This document shows positions 1-5,430 of a stretch of 5,724 nt of DNA, piece after piece. Both the position numbers and the translations under genes were made by a program. The stretch covers positions 1 to 5,724 of the forward strand of contig CAIVKT010000304.1 in assembly GCA_903906615.1 (NCBI GenBank), given 5' to 3'. Source of the DNA: an uncultured Bacteroidota bacterium. GTDB taxonomy: Bacteria > Bacteroidota > Bacteroidia > Chitinophagales > Chitinophagaceae. The stretch's first letter is position 1. Each line of letters opens with the position of its first letter. The notes beneath the pieces were generated by a model. That model made no database searches and had not been told where the DNA came from. It saw only the letters and a list, made by a program, of their open reading frames with translations.

Positions 1-513
1 GTCATTCAGCAATAGATCAGTATAAGGGCAGTTGATAGAGATCACTGTTTTCAGGGCAAACAGCCTGTTCAGCGTATCAAAGTCGTCCTCCGGGAATTCA
101 TTGGCCTGGTTGATTAAAAAACCTTTAATACTTATTTTAACGGAGCTTAAATTGATCAGTTCGCTCACCATGCCATCCCGCTCCGTCAGCTCCGTATCTA
201 TGATATGCACAGTGCGTGTCGCGCTGATCACAGGGTAAGGAAGTTGCCATTTGCCACCAGGTACGCCAAACTTCTTAGCATAGGTAGTGCTGGTGCCGGG
301 GATAATGTCGTTACCTACAACCACTTCCACGGGCATATACACCTCACGTCCCATCAAGTCGTTTGCATAATACGCACCGCCAAGCTTTCCGGTCTCAGTA
401 CGGTAAGATGGTATATCGCCTTTTATCTGCGGCACCACCGGGTCGAAGGCATCAGTTTTATAACCGAATGCCTGTAAAAACAATTGCCCTAATGATAAGT
501 TTACTGTTGGCAT
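1..513 (-). CDS. DUF6046-like tail/baseplate protein, 3' end beyond the window
   Basis: The frame is open for 171 codons from ATG at 511-513 to the left edge, with an in-frame TAG just upstream at 517-519, so this is the first possible start. The protein begins MPTVNLSLGQLFLQAFGY. Its middle reads KWQLPYPVISATRTVHIIDT, followed by an acidic/polar stretch, then VKISIKGFLIN, then a segment with FPEDDFDTLNRLF and CPYTDLLL. The 'PYPVISATR...T.LTERDG.V.ELI...I.IKG.LIN' pattern matches what I recall of DUF6046 proteins, which follow the tape measure gene in Bacteroidota prophages. By analogy with the XkdP/LysM class of tail proteins, it probably joins the tube to the baseplate hub; that role is inference. 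It starts 41 bases after the tape measure stop. The missing C-terminus would show whether a LysM domain follows. Confidence 0.72.
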   Translation of the reverse strand, partial: MPTVNLSLGQLFLQAFGYKTDAFDPVVPQIKGDIPSYRTETGKLGGAYYANDLMGREVYMPVEVVVGNDIIPGTSTTYAKKFGVPGGKWQLPYPVISATRTVHIIDTELTERDGMVSELINLSSVKISIKGFLINQANEFPEDDFDTLNRLFALKTVISINCPYTDLLLND

Positions 514-530
514 ACTCTATTTTTTTACTC

Positions 531-555
531 TACACCTCCCTTTAGGGTCGGGGTT
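531..555 (-). repeat. 25-bp spacer repeat, copy 1
   Basis: This 25-base segment is identical, base for base, to 2964-2988, and the match ends on both sides. In the transcribed direction it starts directly after the tape measure stop codon (sharing its last base region at 555) and ends with GGGAGGTGTA. It contains a small dyad, CCC-TTTA-GGG at 538-547 on the plus strand. It sits between the tape measure stop and the DUF6046-like start. It resembles GC-rich dispersed spacer repeats of Bacteroidota chromosomes, which is recollection rather than a search result. Confidence 0.85.
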
Positions 556-2315
556 TATTGTGCTACCGGCAATGTCCTGAATATGCGCCAAACAGCTTCC
601 TGTATCTTCGGCTCAAAATCAGTTATTGCATCTTTCACGTTTTGGAATACCTGCTTGTCCACCCTATATAAAGGCGCATTCAGGTTTATCGTTACTTGTT
701 TCTGCCCTCCGCCTATGATCTTATCGGCCACATCACCCACAGCCGCCGCTGCGCCAATTCCTTTCTTGCCTGCTTTCTCTTTATCAGTAAGAAATGGTAT
801 AGGCAACGTAGTTAATCCCCCCGGTCCTATTTGCTTACTCATATCAGAGGGATATCGCTTGTACATCGCATAATTAAAGGAGTCTATATCCTTTCTTCTA
901 TTAAAGAAATGAACATCTCCTCCAAACGCATTTATACGCCCCTTTATATTGTTCAGGCTGTCATCATTTACTTTATAACCCTTAGCACCAAGGCTATCGG
1001 TATCCGTAAGCAATATACCTACAGCGCCATGATACCCGCCATCATCCTTTTTGCCCATCTTGGCAATCGCATCAGCCCACGGCTTTATTGCATAGGTCAT
1101 TACATTCAAACCAGCCACAAATGCATCTATCGCCGGTTTAAGCGCATTCGTCAGTTCCCCTGCTATATCTATCACACTTTTAGCCAGGTCACGGAAGCCA
1201 TCACTAAGTAAAAATCCACCTATAGGCTTCACAGCTTCAAACAAACTGCCTGCAAGGCTCTTTACGCTCGGCCATAGTTCGCTCACAGTTTCAAACACAC
1301 TATTTAGTATGGGAGTCATGCGCTCCAGTATTCCCGGAATATCGCTTAGGCCATTTATGATCCCGTCTTGTATTCTCTTTATCGGCCCACTTTGGCTTTC
1401 CGTTAGCTTTGCACCCAGGTTCCACCACATATCCTTTATGGTGCTGTTCTTGCCGCCTATCGTCTGGCTCAATCGCTCCATAGCATGGTCAAACATCCCA
1501 CCCGATTTAGCAGCCTTGTCCAGCGCACTCTCAAAATCAGCAAAAGATATATCCATATCTTCCACCTTTCTCAATCCATCCTTCAGTGGCAGGTTACTAA
1601 ACTTATCCTTCGCTATCAGTGAGGCTATGTTAATGTGTGCAGTCCTTTGTAGCTCCATCAGCTCACGGCCCTGTATAGTTCCCTTCGCAGCGCCGCCCAT
1701 CATGTCGCTGCCTATTCTGCTCAATATAAAGTCATTGCCTCCTGTAGCGGCCACCGCATTAGCCAGGTTCAGCATATCGCGGTTAGCCCTCTTTTCTTCA
1801 ATGCCAGTCGCAATAAAACCCTGCTCTATTGGCTCTAATACCTGCGTAGTAAAAGGCGTATAGAATGCTTGCTTCAGTATTTTTTCCACAATAGCATCCC
1901 CTTTCCCGTTCCCTACGAACGTATCAAGTCCTACCTTCATGTTTTCTAACTGCACCCCATTCCCGAAGGCACTTGCGCCTATGCTACTCACCTCACGGGC
2001 ACCCTGCATAGCCATATTGCCTATAAAAGCGCCACCAGCTATTCGCCCAAGGCTAATACCACCGCCGCCGCCAGAAGTGCCGCCGTCTATATTTCTTAGC
2101 TTGCGCTGCAAACTATCAACTTCACTGCTTGCTGCCTTCAGGGAGCTTGTGTCCACATTCAGGCCCACTCGCTTACCCAATTCTCCCAGGTTGCGCTGTG
2201 TATTTTGAACGATCTTATCTACACCCCCAAAAACACTACGAGCGGTAGCTTGCACCTTTGGCAGCATACCGCTCATATAGTCTTTTAGCCGGAGGTCAAA
2301 TGTTACTTCAGCCAT
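555..2315 (-). CDS. Tail tape measure protein
   Basis: This 586-residue protein is by far the longest gene here and follows the G/GT chaperone locus, the conserved place for a tape measure. Residues 1-75 are charged and helical, probably coiled coil. A Gly-rich linker at about 78-86 leads into a hydrophobic, Gly/Ala-rich segment at about 87-120. Residues about 320-420 are long amphipathic or hydrophobic helices (IPGILERMTPILNSVF onward), typical of the part held inside the tube and ejected toward the host membrane. The C-terminal 50 residues (QKQVTINLNAPLY onward, ending near AVWRIFRTLP) resemble the ends of Bacteroidota tape measures. At the usual rule of about 0.15 nm per residue, the tail shaft would be near 85-90 nm. 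ATG at 2315 is the first start after an in-frame TAA at 2328-2330 and has AAAAGAAG just upstream. No peptidase or lysozyme domain is visible. Confidence 0.88.
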   Translation of the reverse strand: MAEVTFDLRLKDYMSGMLPKVQATARSVFGGVDKIVQNTQRNLGELGKRVGLNVDTSSLKAASSEVDSLQRKLRNIDGGTSGGGGGISLGRIAGGAFIGNMAMQGAREVSSIGASAFGNGVQLENMKVGLDTFVGNGKGDAIVEKILKQAFYTPFTTQVLEPIEQGFIATGIEEKRANRDMLNLANAVAATGGNDFILSRIGSDMMGGAAKGTIQGRELMELQRTAHINIASLIAKDKFSNLPLKDGLRKVEDMDISFADFESALDKAAKSGGMFDHAMERLSQTIGGKNSTIKDMWWNLGAKLTESQSGPIKRIQDGIINGLSDIPGILERMTPILNSVFETVSELWPSVKSLAGSLFEAVKPIGGFLLSDGFRDLAKSVIDIAGELTNALKPAIDAFVAGLNVMTYAIKPWADAIAKMGKKDDGGYHGAVGILLTDTDSLGAKGYKVNDDSLNNIKGRINAFGGDVHFFNRRKDIDSFNYAMYKRYPSDMSKQIGPGGLTTLPIPFLTDKEKAGKKGIGAAAAVGDVADKIIGGGQKQVTINLNAPLYRVDKQVFQNVKDAITDFEPKIQEAVWRIFRTLPVAQ

Positions 2316-2332
2316 ATCTTCTTTTATTTAGG

Positions 2333-2358
2333 TCATGGTGAGCCTCGCCGAACCATGA
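2333..2358. repeat. REP-like inverted repeat upstream of the tape measure gene
   Basis: TCATGGT at 2333-2339 is the exact reverse complement of ACCATGA at 2352-2358, enclosing a 12-base loop (2340-2351) with GAGCCTCGCCGA. The stem is 7 bp; an outer G-C pair would be possible past one mismatch. It lies 18 bases upstream of the tape measure start. It closely resembles the 'GTCATGGTGAGC...TCGAACCATGA' type of dispersed palindrome that I recall from Bacteroidota genomes. It could fold in the mRNA between GT and the tape measure gene. Confidence 0.7.
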
Positions 2359-2362
2359 GCCG

Positions 2363-2931
2363 TTATGTCATTGAGCCATTTTTTTTACCCTCTTCCTTCC
2401 TGATAAAAAGCAAATGAGCTACCTTCTGTGCTATTGCCTTATAACCCATCCTCTTGTAGTTCACACCCGGCATGTAGTAGTCAAGCAGCGCCTGCAAATA
2501 ACCCAGGGGATCAGCCTCCGGTCCTCCTTGCTTATCCCCTAATATTTTACCAGCACAGCCTCCTCGCCACCAAATGCCTCACGCAGCGCACGCATTACAG
2601 GCATAAACTTCTGAGGGTTACTGATAGGGGCATCGCTGCCGGCAACCTTCGTCATATTAAAAGCCTCCTTCCACATTTCCATTGGGTGCGCCTCATCCTG
2701 CTTGCTATATACATAATCCAGTTCCGAGAACGATGGCAATTTAAAGTAGGTCACATCCTCCTTTCCAAAAACAGAGTATAACCCGGGATACTTAGCCTTT
2801 AACGCTGTTAGCTCCTCATCGGTTACCTGCCCGATAAATTGTACTTTCTTCTCGCGCTTGTCCTTGATCTGTTCCAGCGCATCATCAGCTACGTTATTCG
2901 CCGCACCGTTCTTCTTCTTCACAACTGCCAT
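2363..2931 (-). CDS. Predicted GT-type tail chaperone made by -1 frameshifting
   Basis: Inferred fusion: 129 residues of G, then a shift into the -1 frame at the AAA codon (2546-2548 region) and 60 more codons to TAA at 2363-2365, about 189 residues in all. The extension begins ILGDKQGG, runs through DPLGYLQALLDYYMPG, and then continues as a basic helix-like part with YKAIAQKVAHLLFIRK. It uses the same codons as its neighbours and looks like real protein. In its frame the preceding stop is the TGA inside ...CTG CGT GAG... of G, and no ATG or GTG lies between that stop and the conserved-looking part, so independent initiation is unlikely. In many tailed phages (lambda G/GT, P2 E/E') the gene pair before the tape measure is expressed in just this way; the T part binds tube protein and G binds the tape measure. 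The last few codons run into an A8 tract and spacer repeat sequence. Confidence 0.72.
2504..2548 (-). promoter_or_regulatory. Candidate -1 ribosomal frameshift site with 3' stem-loop
   Basis: Reading the minus strand, the zero-frame codons are GTA AAA TAT TAG. The A_AAA run (2545-2548) lets tRNA-Lys re-pair perfectly after a one-base backward slip. From 2540 the message reads AGGGGAT (2540-2534), and ATCCCCT follows at 2511-2505: a perfect 7-bp stem with a 22-base loop, extendable by U2541-G2504 and by an inner AGC/GCT stem (2530-2532 with 2513-2515). The stem begins 4-5 bases past the AAA codon, near the spacing of known stimulators. The heptamer G_GTA_AAA is not canonical (the P-site Val codon would mispair), so slippage on AAA alone is the more likely mechanism. 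Efficiency cannot be judged from sequence. Confidence 0.65.
2539..2931 (-). CDS. Tail assembly chaperone (G-like)
   Basis: This 130-residue soluble protein sits between tail tube and tape measure, the standard place for the tail assembly chaperone. It starts MAVVKKKNGAANN with a basic, flexible N-terminus, then DEELTALKAKYPGLYSVFG and a core with VTYFKLPSFSELDYVYSKQ, followed by EMWKEAFNMTKVAGS and a closing helix MRALREAFGGEEAVLVKY. The 'YFKLPSFSELD' type of core recalls chaperones of other Bacteroidota phages. It probably keeps the tape measure soluble while the tube polymerises around it and is not part of the finished particle. The TAG at 2539-2541 lies inside the stem of the predicted frameshift element, and the -1 frame stays open well past it. 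The start has an A/T-rich leader (ATAAAATACTTTTTAT) and no Shine-Dalgarno sequence. Confidence 0.75.
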   Translation of the reverse strand: MAVVKKKNGAANNVADDALEQIKDKREKKVQFIGQVTDEELTALKAKYPGLYSVFGKEDVTYFKLPSFSELDYVYSKQDEAHPMEMWKEAFNMTKVAGSDAPISNPQKFMPVMRALREAFGGEEAVLVKY

Positions 2932-2963
2932 ATAAAAAGTATTTTATTAAATTTTGATCACGT

Positions 2964-2988
2964 TACACCTCCCTTTAGGGTCGGGGTT
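2964..2988 (-). repeat. 25-bp spacer repeat, copy 2
   Basis: Identical over 25 bases to 531-555. It lies two bases beyond the stop codon of the tail tube gene in the transcribed direction and 32 bases before the chaperone start. The GGGAGGTG at its far end could look like a Shine-Dalgarno sequence, but it is too far from the ATG here (about 35 bases) to work as one. The two copies share the same position relative to a stop codon, although the genes around them are unrelated. Confidence 0.85.
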
Positions 2989-2990
2989 GT

Positions 2991-3422
2991 TTATATCTTC
3001 ACCAGGCTCATTGCCATACCTGGCAGTGTCACCTTCATGCTCTTATCATTCTGCCCCATCTTAAACATGCTTTCAGAGAACTGCACCCCCGTAGCCTGTA
3101 AGGTGCTCAGGTTGCGTGCGCCCTTTTTCTTAAAGCTGCCGCTGATGTCCACTATCACATCAGTAATATCGTCACCACCAGCCGCTAACGCAGCATCCCA
3201 CAAAGCATCAGCATCACCCTTCAGTATCGTTAACGATACCGGGAAGCTCTTATTCCCGCTCTGTATGCTCAGTGGCAAATTCTGCGCGCCGTACAGGTAT
3301 TCCTTATCCTGCTTTACACCTACTTCAAACTCTATGATCTTCGCAGAGGCTACACCTGATACATACACCTGCAGGTCGTTCCATTCACATTCCTTGGTAC
3401 TAAAAAAACTTAAACCCGCCAT
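2991..3422 (-). CDS. Tail tube protein (contractile-tail type)
   Basis: This is a 143-residue protein directly downstream of the sheath. After MAGLSFFSTKECEWNDLQVY it alternates beta-strand-like segments: SAKIIEFEVGVKQDKEYLYG, then LPLSIQSGNKSFPVSLTILK, a short helix (DADALWDAALAAG), then DITDVIVDISGSFKKKG and a last strand region ending KVTLPGMAMSLVKI. The order 'W.DL.V...G......IEF.....KEYLYG....P..I..GN' followed by strand and helix is that of the XkdM/Hcp-like tube fold, whose rings stack into the inner tail tube. Its length matches tube proteins (about 140-170 residues). Position after the sheath and before the chaperone supports the call. The ATG at 3422 is preceded by AAAATAGATTTT and has no strong ribosome binding site. 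Confidence 0.82.
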   Translation of the reverse strand: MAGLSFFSTKECEWNDLQVYVSGVASAKIIEFEVGVKQDKEYLYGAQNLPLSIQSGNKSFPVSLTILKGDADALWDAALAAGGDDITDVIVDISGSFKKKGARNLSTLQATGVQFSESMFKMGQNDKSMKVTLPGMAMSLVKI

Positions 3423-3442
3423 AAAATCTATTTTAAAAGTTC

Positions 3443-3493
3443 ATTTATTAATTCATTCATTGAGCAATTGAGCCATTAAGCCATTGCGCAATT
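3443..3493. repeat. Degenerate 8-bp tandem array (ATTNNNNN units)
   Basis: On the plus strand the spacer between the tube start and the sheath stop reads as consecutive 8-base units, each starting ATT: ATTTATTA, ATTCATTC, ATTGAGCA, ATTGAGCC, ATTAAGCC, ATTGCGCA, then ATT. The four units from 3459 to 3490 share ATT..GC at fixed positions. The array ends one base from the sheath stop codon (3495-3497). The unit ATTGAGCC followed by ATT also occurs at 2370-2380, at the end of the GT frame. Arrays such as AATGGCTCAATGGCTTAATTG are, as I recall, common between genes in Bacteroidota. Confidence 0.7.
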
Positions 3494-3494
3494 A

Positions 3495-4832
3495 TTAAAG
3501 CCCCATCCCCAGCAGTATATTTATCGTGCTGGCATAGCCCACCGCATCTATCGTCAGTGCCACATTCACAGTGTTGGTACTCACTACATTCTGCGAGGGG
3601 TCTATAAACGCCGTTACGCCGTCACAGTTGCCCAGGCTCGTCATATTTTCGTTTATGGCATCCTCTATCTTCGTTTGCAGGCTCGCCGCAAATCCGGGGT
3701 CTATAAGGCCGGTGCCTGCTACTGCTGGCACCTCATCGTCCACCTCGTTATCAAATACATCATAAGCGATCAGGTAGGCCTTATCTATCACACGGCCACG
3801 CGCCAGCATACAATAGTCATCTGTGCTTACCGTCAGCGTAGGGTCTCCGGTAAAATAGAAGCCGCTTTTCGTTGGCGGGGTAAAAAGGCTTATAAAGCCC
3901 TTACCTGCTATTGTACCTGGGTCGCTTGCACCGGCCACTATCGCAGTTGTTTTCAGGTAAGCAGCCTGTGCGCTCACCGCGCCGTCCTTTCTCCTGCTTA
4001 TCTTGCGCTGCACCGGCACAGCCGCCAGCCTGCCCAGCACCAGGCCCACACACGCGCTGCTATACGTAGCATCCCAGTTCTGCGAGTCCCCCACTACTAT
4101 AGCTACCCTGTTATTGCTCGTTCCCGTATTCTCTGCCGTCAGGGCGCTCGCCGTGCCGCTATAGCTGCTGCCACCTATTACCACCCGCACTGGCTGCACA
4201 AGTGCATACCATGCAGCAGCAAGTACCTTGGCATTAGCCGCAGCGGTATATACATCAGCGTTCAGGCCGTTAGTAATGGTAATAGTACCACCGCCGGTAT
4301 GTACAGCTACATCATCTGCACACACACCCAGTATGCGTATAGTACCGCCCGATGCTATGCGCAGCTTATTGGCTGTATTGGCATTAGTATTGTCCGTCAT
4401 AGCAGCTACAGTCACCGTATTGGCCACCAGCATCACCCATAGAGCGCCACTGGTACCCAGTTCATTATAAAAGTCCTGTAGCTTCTGTATCGCAAACGGG
4501 TTATTAGCCAGCGTTATGCCCGCCGTGGCCACATCTGCCATACTGTTCACCAGCACAGGAGTGCCAAGCGTATAGCCGCCACCCTCTGTCACCCCCGTCA
4601 GTATCAGCCCGCACACACCATCCGATGTCTGTATGCTGCCGCCCAGGTTACCATTGCCCAGCGTCACATTCACACCGCCCAGGTTCATATACCACGGTAT
4701 ATTCCTGCCCGGCATCACTATCGCCAGCGCCACTAAAGTGCCTATCAGGCACTGCATCCAAAAAGGCGCAGCAGCCACCACCGGCACAAACAAACATATC
4801 AGCAACACATACTTCAGATATTTCATAATCAC
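3495..4832 (-). CDS. Contractile tail sheath protein (DUF2586-like) with hydrophobic N-terminal extension
   Basis: The 445-codon frame opens with GTG at 4832; ATG at 4826 is the better upstream start. The sheath part starts near residue 49 (MNLGGVNVTLGNGNLGGS, ATG at 4686-4688), which looks like the usual beginning of Bacteroidota sheath proteins of the DUF2586 type. Strand-rich, Thr/Ala/Gly-rich middle regions follow, then from about residue 324 the conserved sheath C-terminus: GFYFTGDPTLTVSTDDYCML, ARGRVIDKAYLIAYDVFDNE, a helix around ASLQTKIEDAINENMTS, FIDPSQNVVST, and a final strand pair ending TINILLGMGL. Such a protein polymerises around the tube and contracts to drive it into the target cell. 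Residues 3-48 form two hydrophobic stretches (about 8-22 and 28-40), which sheaths normally lack. They are probably either not translated with the sheath or come from a small membrane-protein gene fused in frame. The family name is from memory; the sheath role is well supported. Confidence 0.82.
   Translation of the reverse strand: MIMKYLKYVLLICLFVPVVAAAPFWMQCLIGTLVALAIVMPGRNIPWYMNLGGVNVTLGNGNLGGSIQTSDGVCGLILTGVTEGGGYTLGTPVLVNSMADVATAGITLANNPFAIQKLQDFYNELGTSGALWVMLVANTVTVAAMTDNTNANTANKLRIASGGTIRILGVCADDVAVHTGGGTITITNGLNADVYTAAANAKVLAAAWYALVQPVRVVIGGSSYSGTASALTAENTGTSNNRVAIVVGDSQNWDATYSSACVGLVLGRLAAVPVQRKISRRKDGAVSAQAAYLKTTAIVAGASDPGTIAGKGFISLFTPPTKSGFYFTGDPTLTVSTDDYCMLARGRVIDKAYLIAYDVFDNEVDDEVPAVAGTGLIDPGFAASLQTKIEDAINENMTSLGNCDGVTAFIDPSQNVVSTNTVNVALTIDAVGYASTINILLGMGL
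4688..4826 (-). other. Hydrophobic reading-frame segment ahead of the sheath proper
   Basis: Codons 3-48 of the long frame (ATG 4826 down to the internal ATG at 4686-4688) encode MKYLKYVLLICLFVPVVAAA, then a Trp/Cys turn, then a second hydrophobic run CLIGTLVALAIVMPGR. It looks like a signal peptide or a two-segment miniature membrane protein. No stop separates it from the sheath. Codon use is like that of the neighbours, so it may be translated. The segment is listed in transcription order and covers plus-strand positions 4688 to 4826. Confidence 0.4.
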
Positions 4833-4859
4833 ACGCTTTTCTCTACCGCCAAACCCCGC

Positions 4860-4880
4860 CGTATTACGGGCAGGGCAATG
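4860..4880 (-). other. GC-rich dyad in the spacer before the sheath gene
   Basis: The 74-base spacer between the small upstream gene and the sheath frame contains, on the minus strand, CCCGTAATACGGCGGGG, in which CCGT-AAT-ACGG (4-bp stem) or CCCG...CGGG (8-base loop) can pair. The stems are short. It is listed because the other spacers in this block also carry dyad or repeat elements; on its own the evidence is weak. Confidence 0.35.
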
Positions 4881-4906
4881 GCATTTTTGTTTCGCGACAC
4901 TTTCTT

Positions 4907-5338
4907 TTATTTCTTCTTTGCAGCTTTCTTAGCCACTTTTGTGCCGGTGGCTTTTGCCTTTTCTACCACCGCTTTCACATCCGCCTTGATTTCTTCAGGC
5001 GTAGTCTGTGTAGCATCCTTTGGTATCTGTATAGTATCGCCCACAGCTACACCGGCAGCTACCAGTTCCGGGTTATTATCCAGGTCTTCCTGCGTCACCT
5101 CATGGTCTATGGTCTCATCGCTGCCGCCTGTTCCTGCTTCCTGCGCTTCACTGGCTACAAAGGCATCATACTCCGCCCTTATCAGCTTGGTTACACTTCC
5201 ATCCTTGCCCTGCTTCTGTAGGCTACCGGCATGGGCGTTCGCGTCATTCTCCTTAAAGAAAGCGCAATCATCGCTCGTAAAAAATAACTCGTTCACCGTT
5301 GGGTGATACCCGAAGAAAAGGCTACGTTCCTTATTCAT
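4907..5338 (-). CDS. Conserved-looking hypothetical protein with LysM-like stretch and Lys/Ala tail
   Basis: The protein has 143 residues and I do not recognise a named family. The N-terminal half (about 10-60) reads as one compact module: HPTVNELFFTSDDCAFFKEN, then a DANAHAGSL helix, then SVTKLIRAEYDAF. It resembles small proteins of Bacteroidota phages with a 'V.ELF.TSD..AFF..NDA..HA..L' pattern. An acidic, Gly/Ser/Thr-rich linker (about 63-78) leads to HEVTQEDLDNNPELVAAGVA plus VGDTIQIP (about 79-106). This has the strand-helix-strand rhythm of a degenerate LysM repeat, or of a short DNA- or protein-binding module. The last 26 residues are Lys/Ala-rich and histone-tail-like, ending KVAKKAAKKK. 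It has no signal peptide or membrane segment. Its place just before the sheath suggests a structural or tail-completion role, which is inference. The start has an A/T-rich leader. Confidence 0.6.
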   Translation of the reverse strand: MNKERSLFFGYHPTVNELFFTSDDCAFFKENDANAHAGSLQKQGKDGSVTKLIRAEYDAFVASEAQEAGTGGSDETIDHEVTQEDLDNNPELVAAGVAVGDTIQIPKDATQTTPEEIKADVKAVVEKAKATGTKVAKKAAKKK

Positions 5339-5386
5339 AAAATTGATTTTTTATCGTTTTAAATACACTTTAAACACTCATTTTGG

Positions 5387-5430
5387 TAACTCCCCGCCTG
5401 CTAAGGGAGGGGTGGATTTAGCCGGGGTGG
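5387..5430 (-). repeat. GC-rich spacer element flush with the lysin stop codon
   Basis: Directly after the TAA at 5431-5433, the minus strand carries CCACCCC twice, separated by eight bases (GGCTAAAT), then TCCCTTAGCAGGCGGGGAG. CTCCC at 5390-5394 (plus strand) can pair with GGGAG at 5405-5409 around a 10-base loop, with alternative CCCC/GGGG pairing. It shares the CCCC...CTAAA / CCCTTAG style with the 25-bp repeat but is not identical to it. It resembles a very common Bacteroidota spacer repeat ('CCACCCCGGCT...CCCCTCC...GGAGGGGAG'), again from memory. Confidence 0.65.

Noticed and set aside
1309..1863. Long plus-strand open frame opposite the tape measure gene
   Set aside because: Its protein is Ser/Pro/Leu-rich without domain character and it lies wholly antisense to a clear tape measure gene. 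The other plus-strand frames (for example 3675-4442, 2839-3471) are antisense shadows for the same reason.
2379..2386. A8 run in the GT frame as a second slippery site
   Set aside because: A slip here would only swap the last few residues for about 16 others ending at 2328, with no stimulatory element and no conserved-looking product.
2480..2545. Independent start codon for the GT extension
   Set aside because: The only in-frame candidates are a TTG within YLQALL and an ATG in YYMPG. Both would remove the conserved-looking first part, and neither has a start-like upstream context.
2967..2974. GGGAGGTG in the 25-bp repeat as a ribosome binding site
   Set aside because: It is about 35 bases from the chaperone ATG and about 20 from the DUF6046-like ATG for the other copy, too far for Shine-Dalgarno pairing, and Bacteroidota rely little on it.
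5339..5386. Bacteroidota-type promoter (TTTG / TAnnTTTG) before the 143-residue gene
   Set aside because: The A/T-rich leader contains no correctly spaced -33/-7 pair on the minus strand, so the gene is more likely read through from the lysin.
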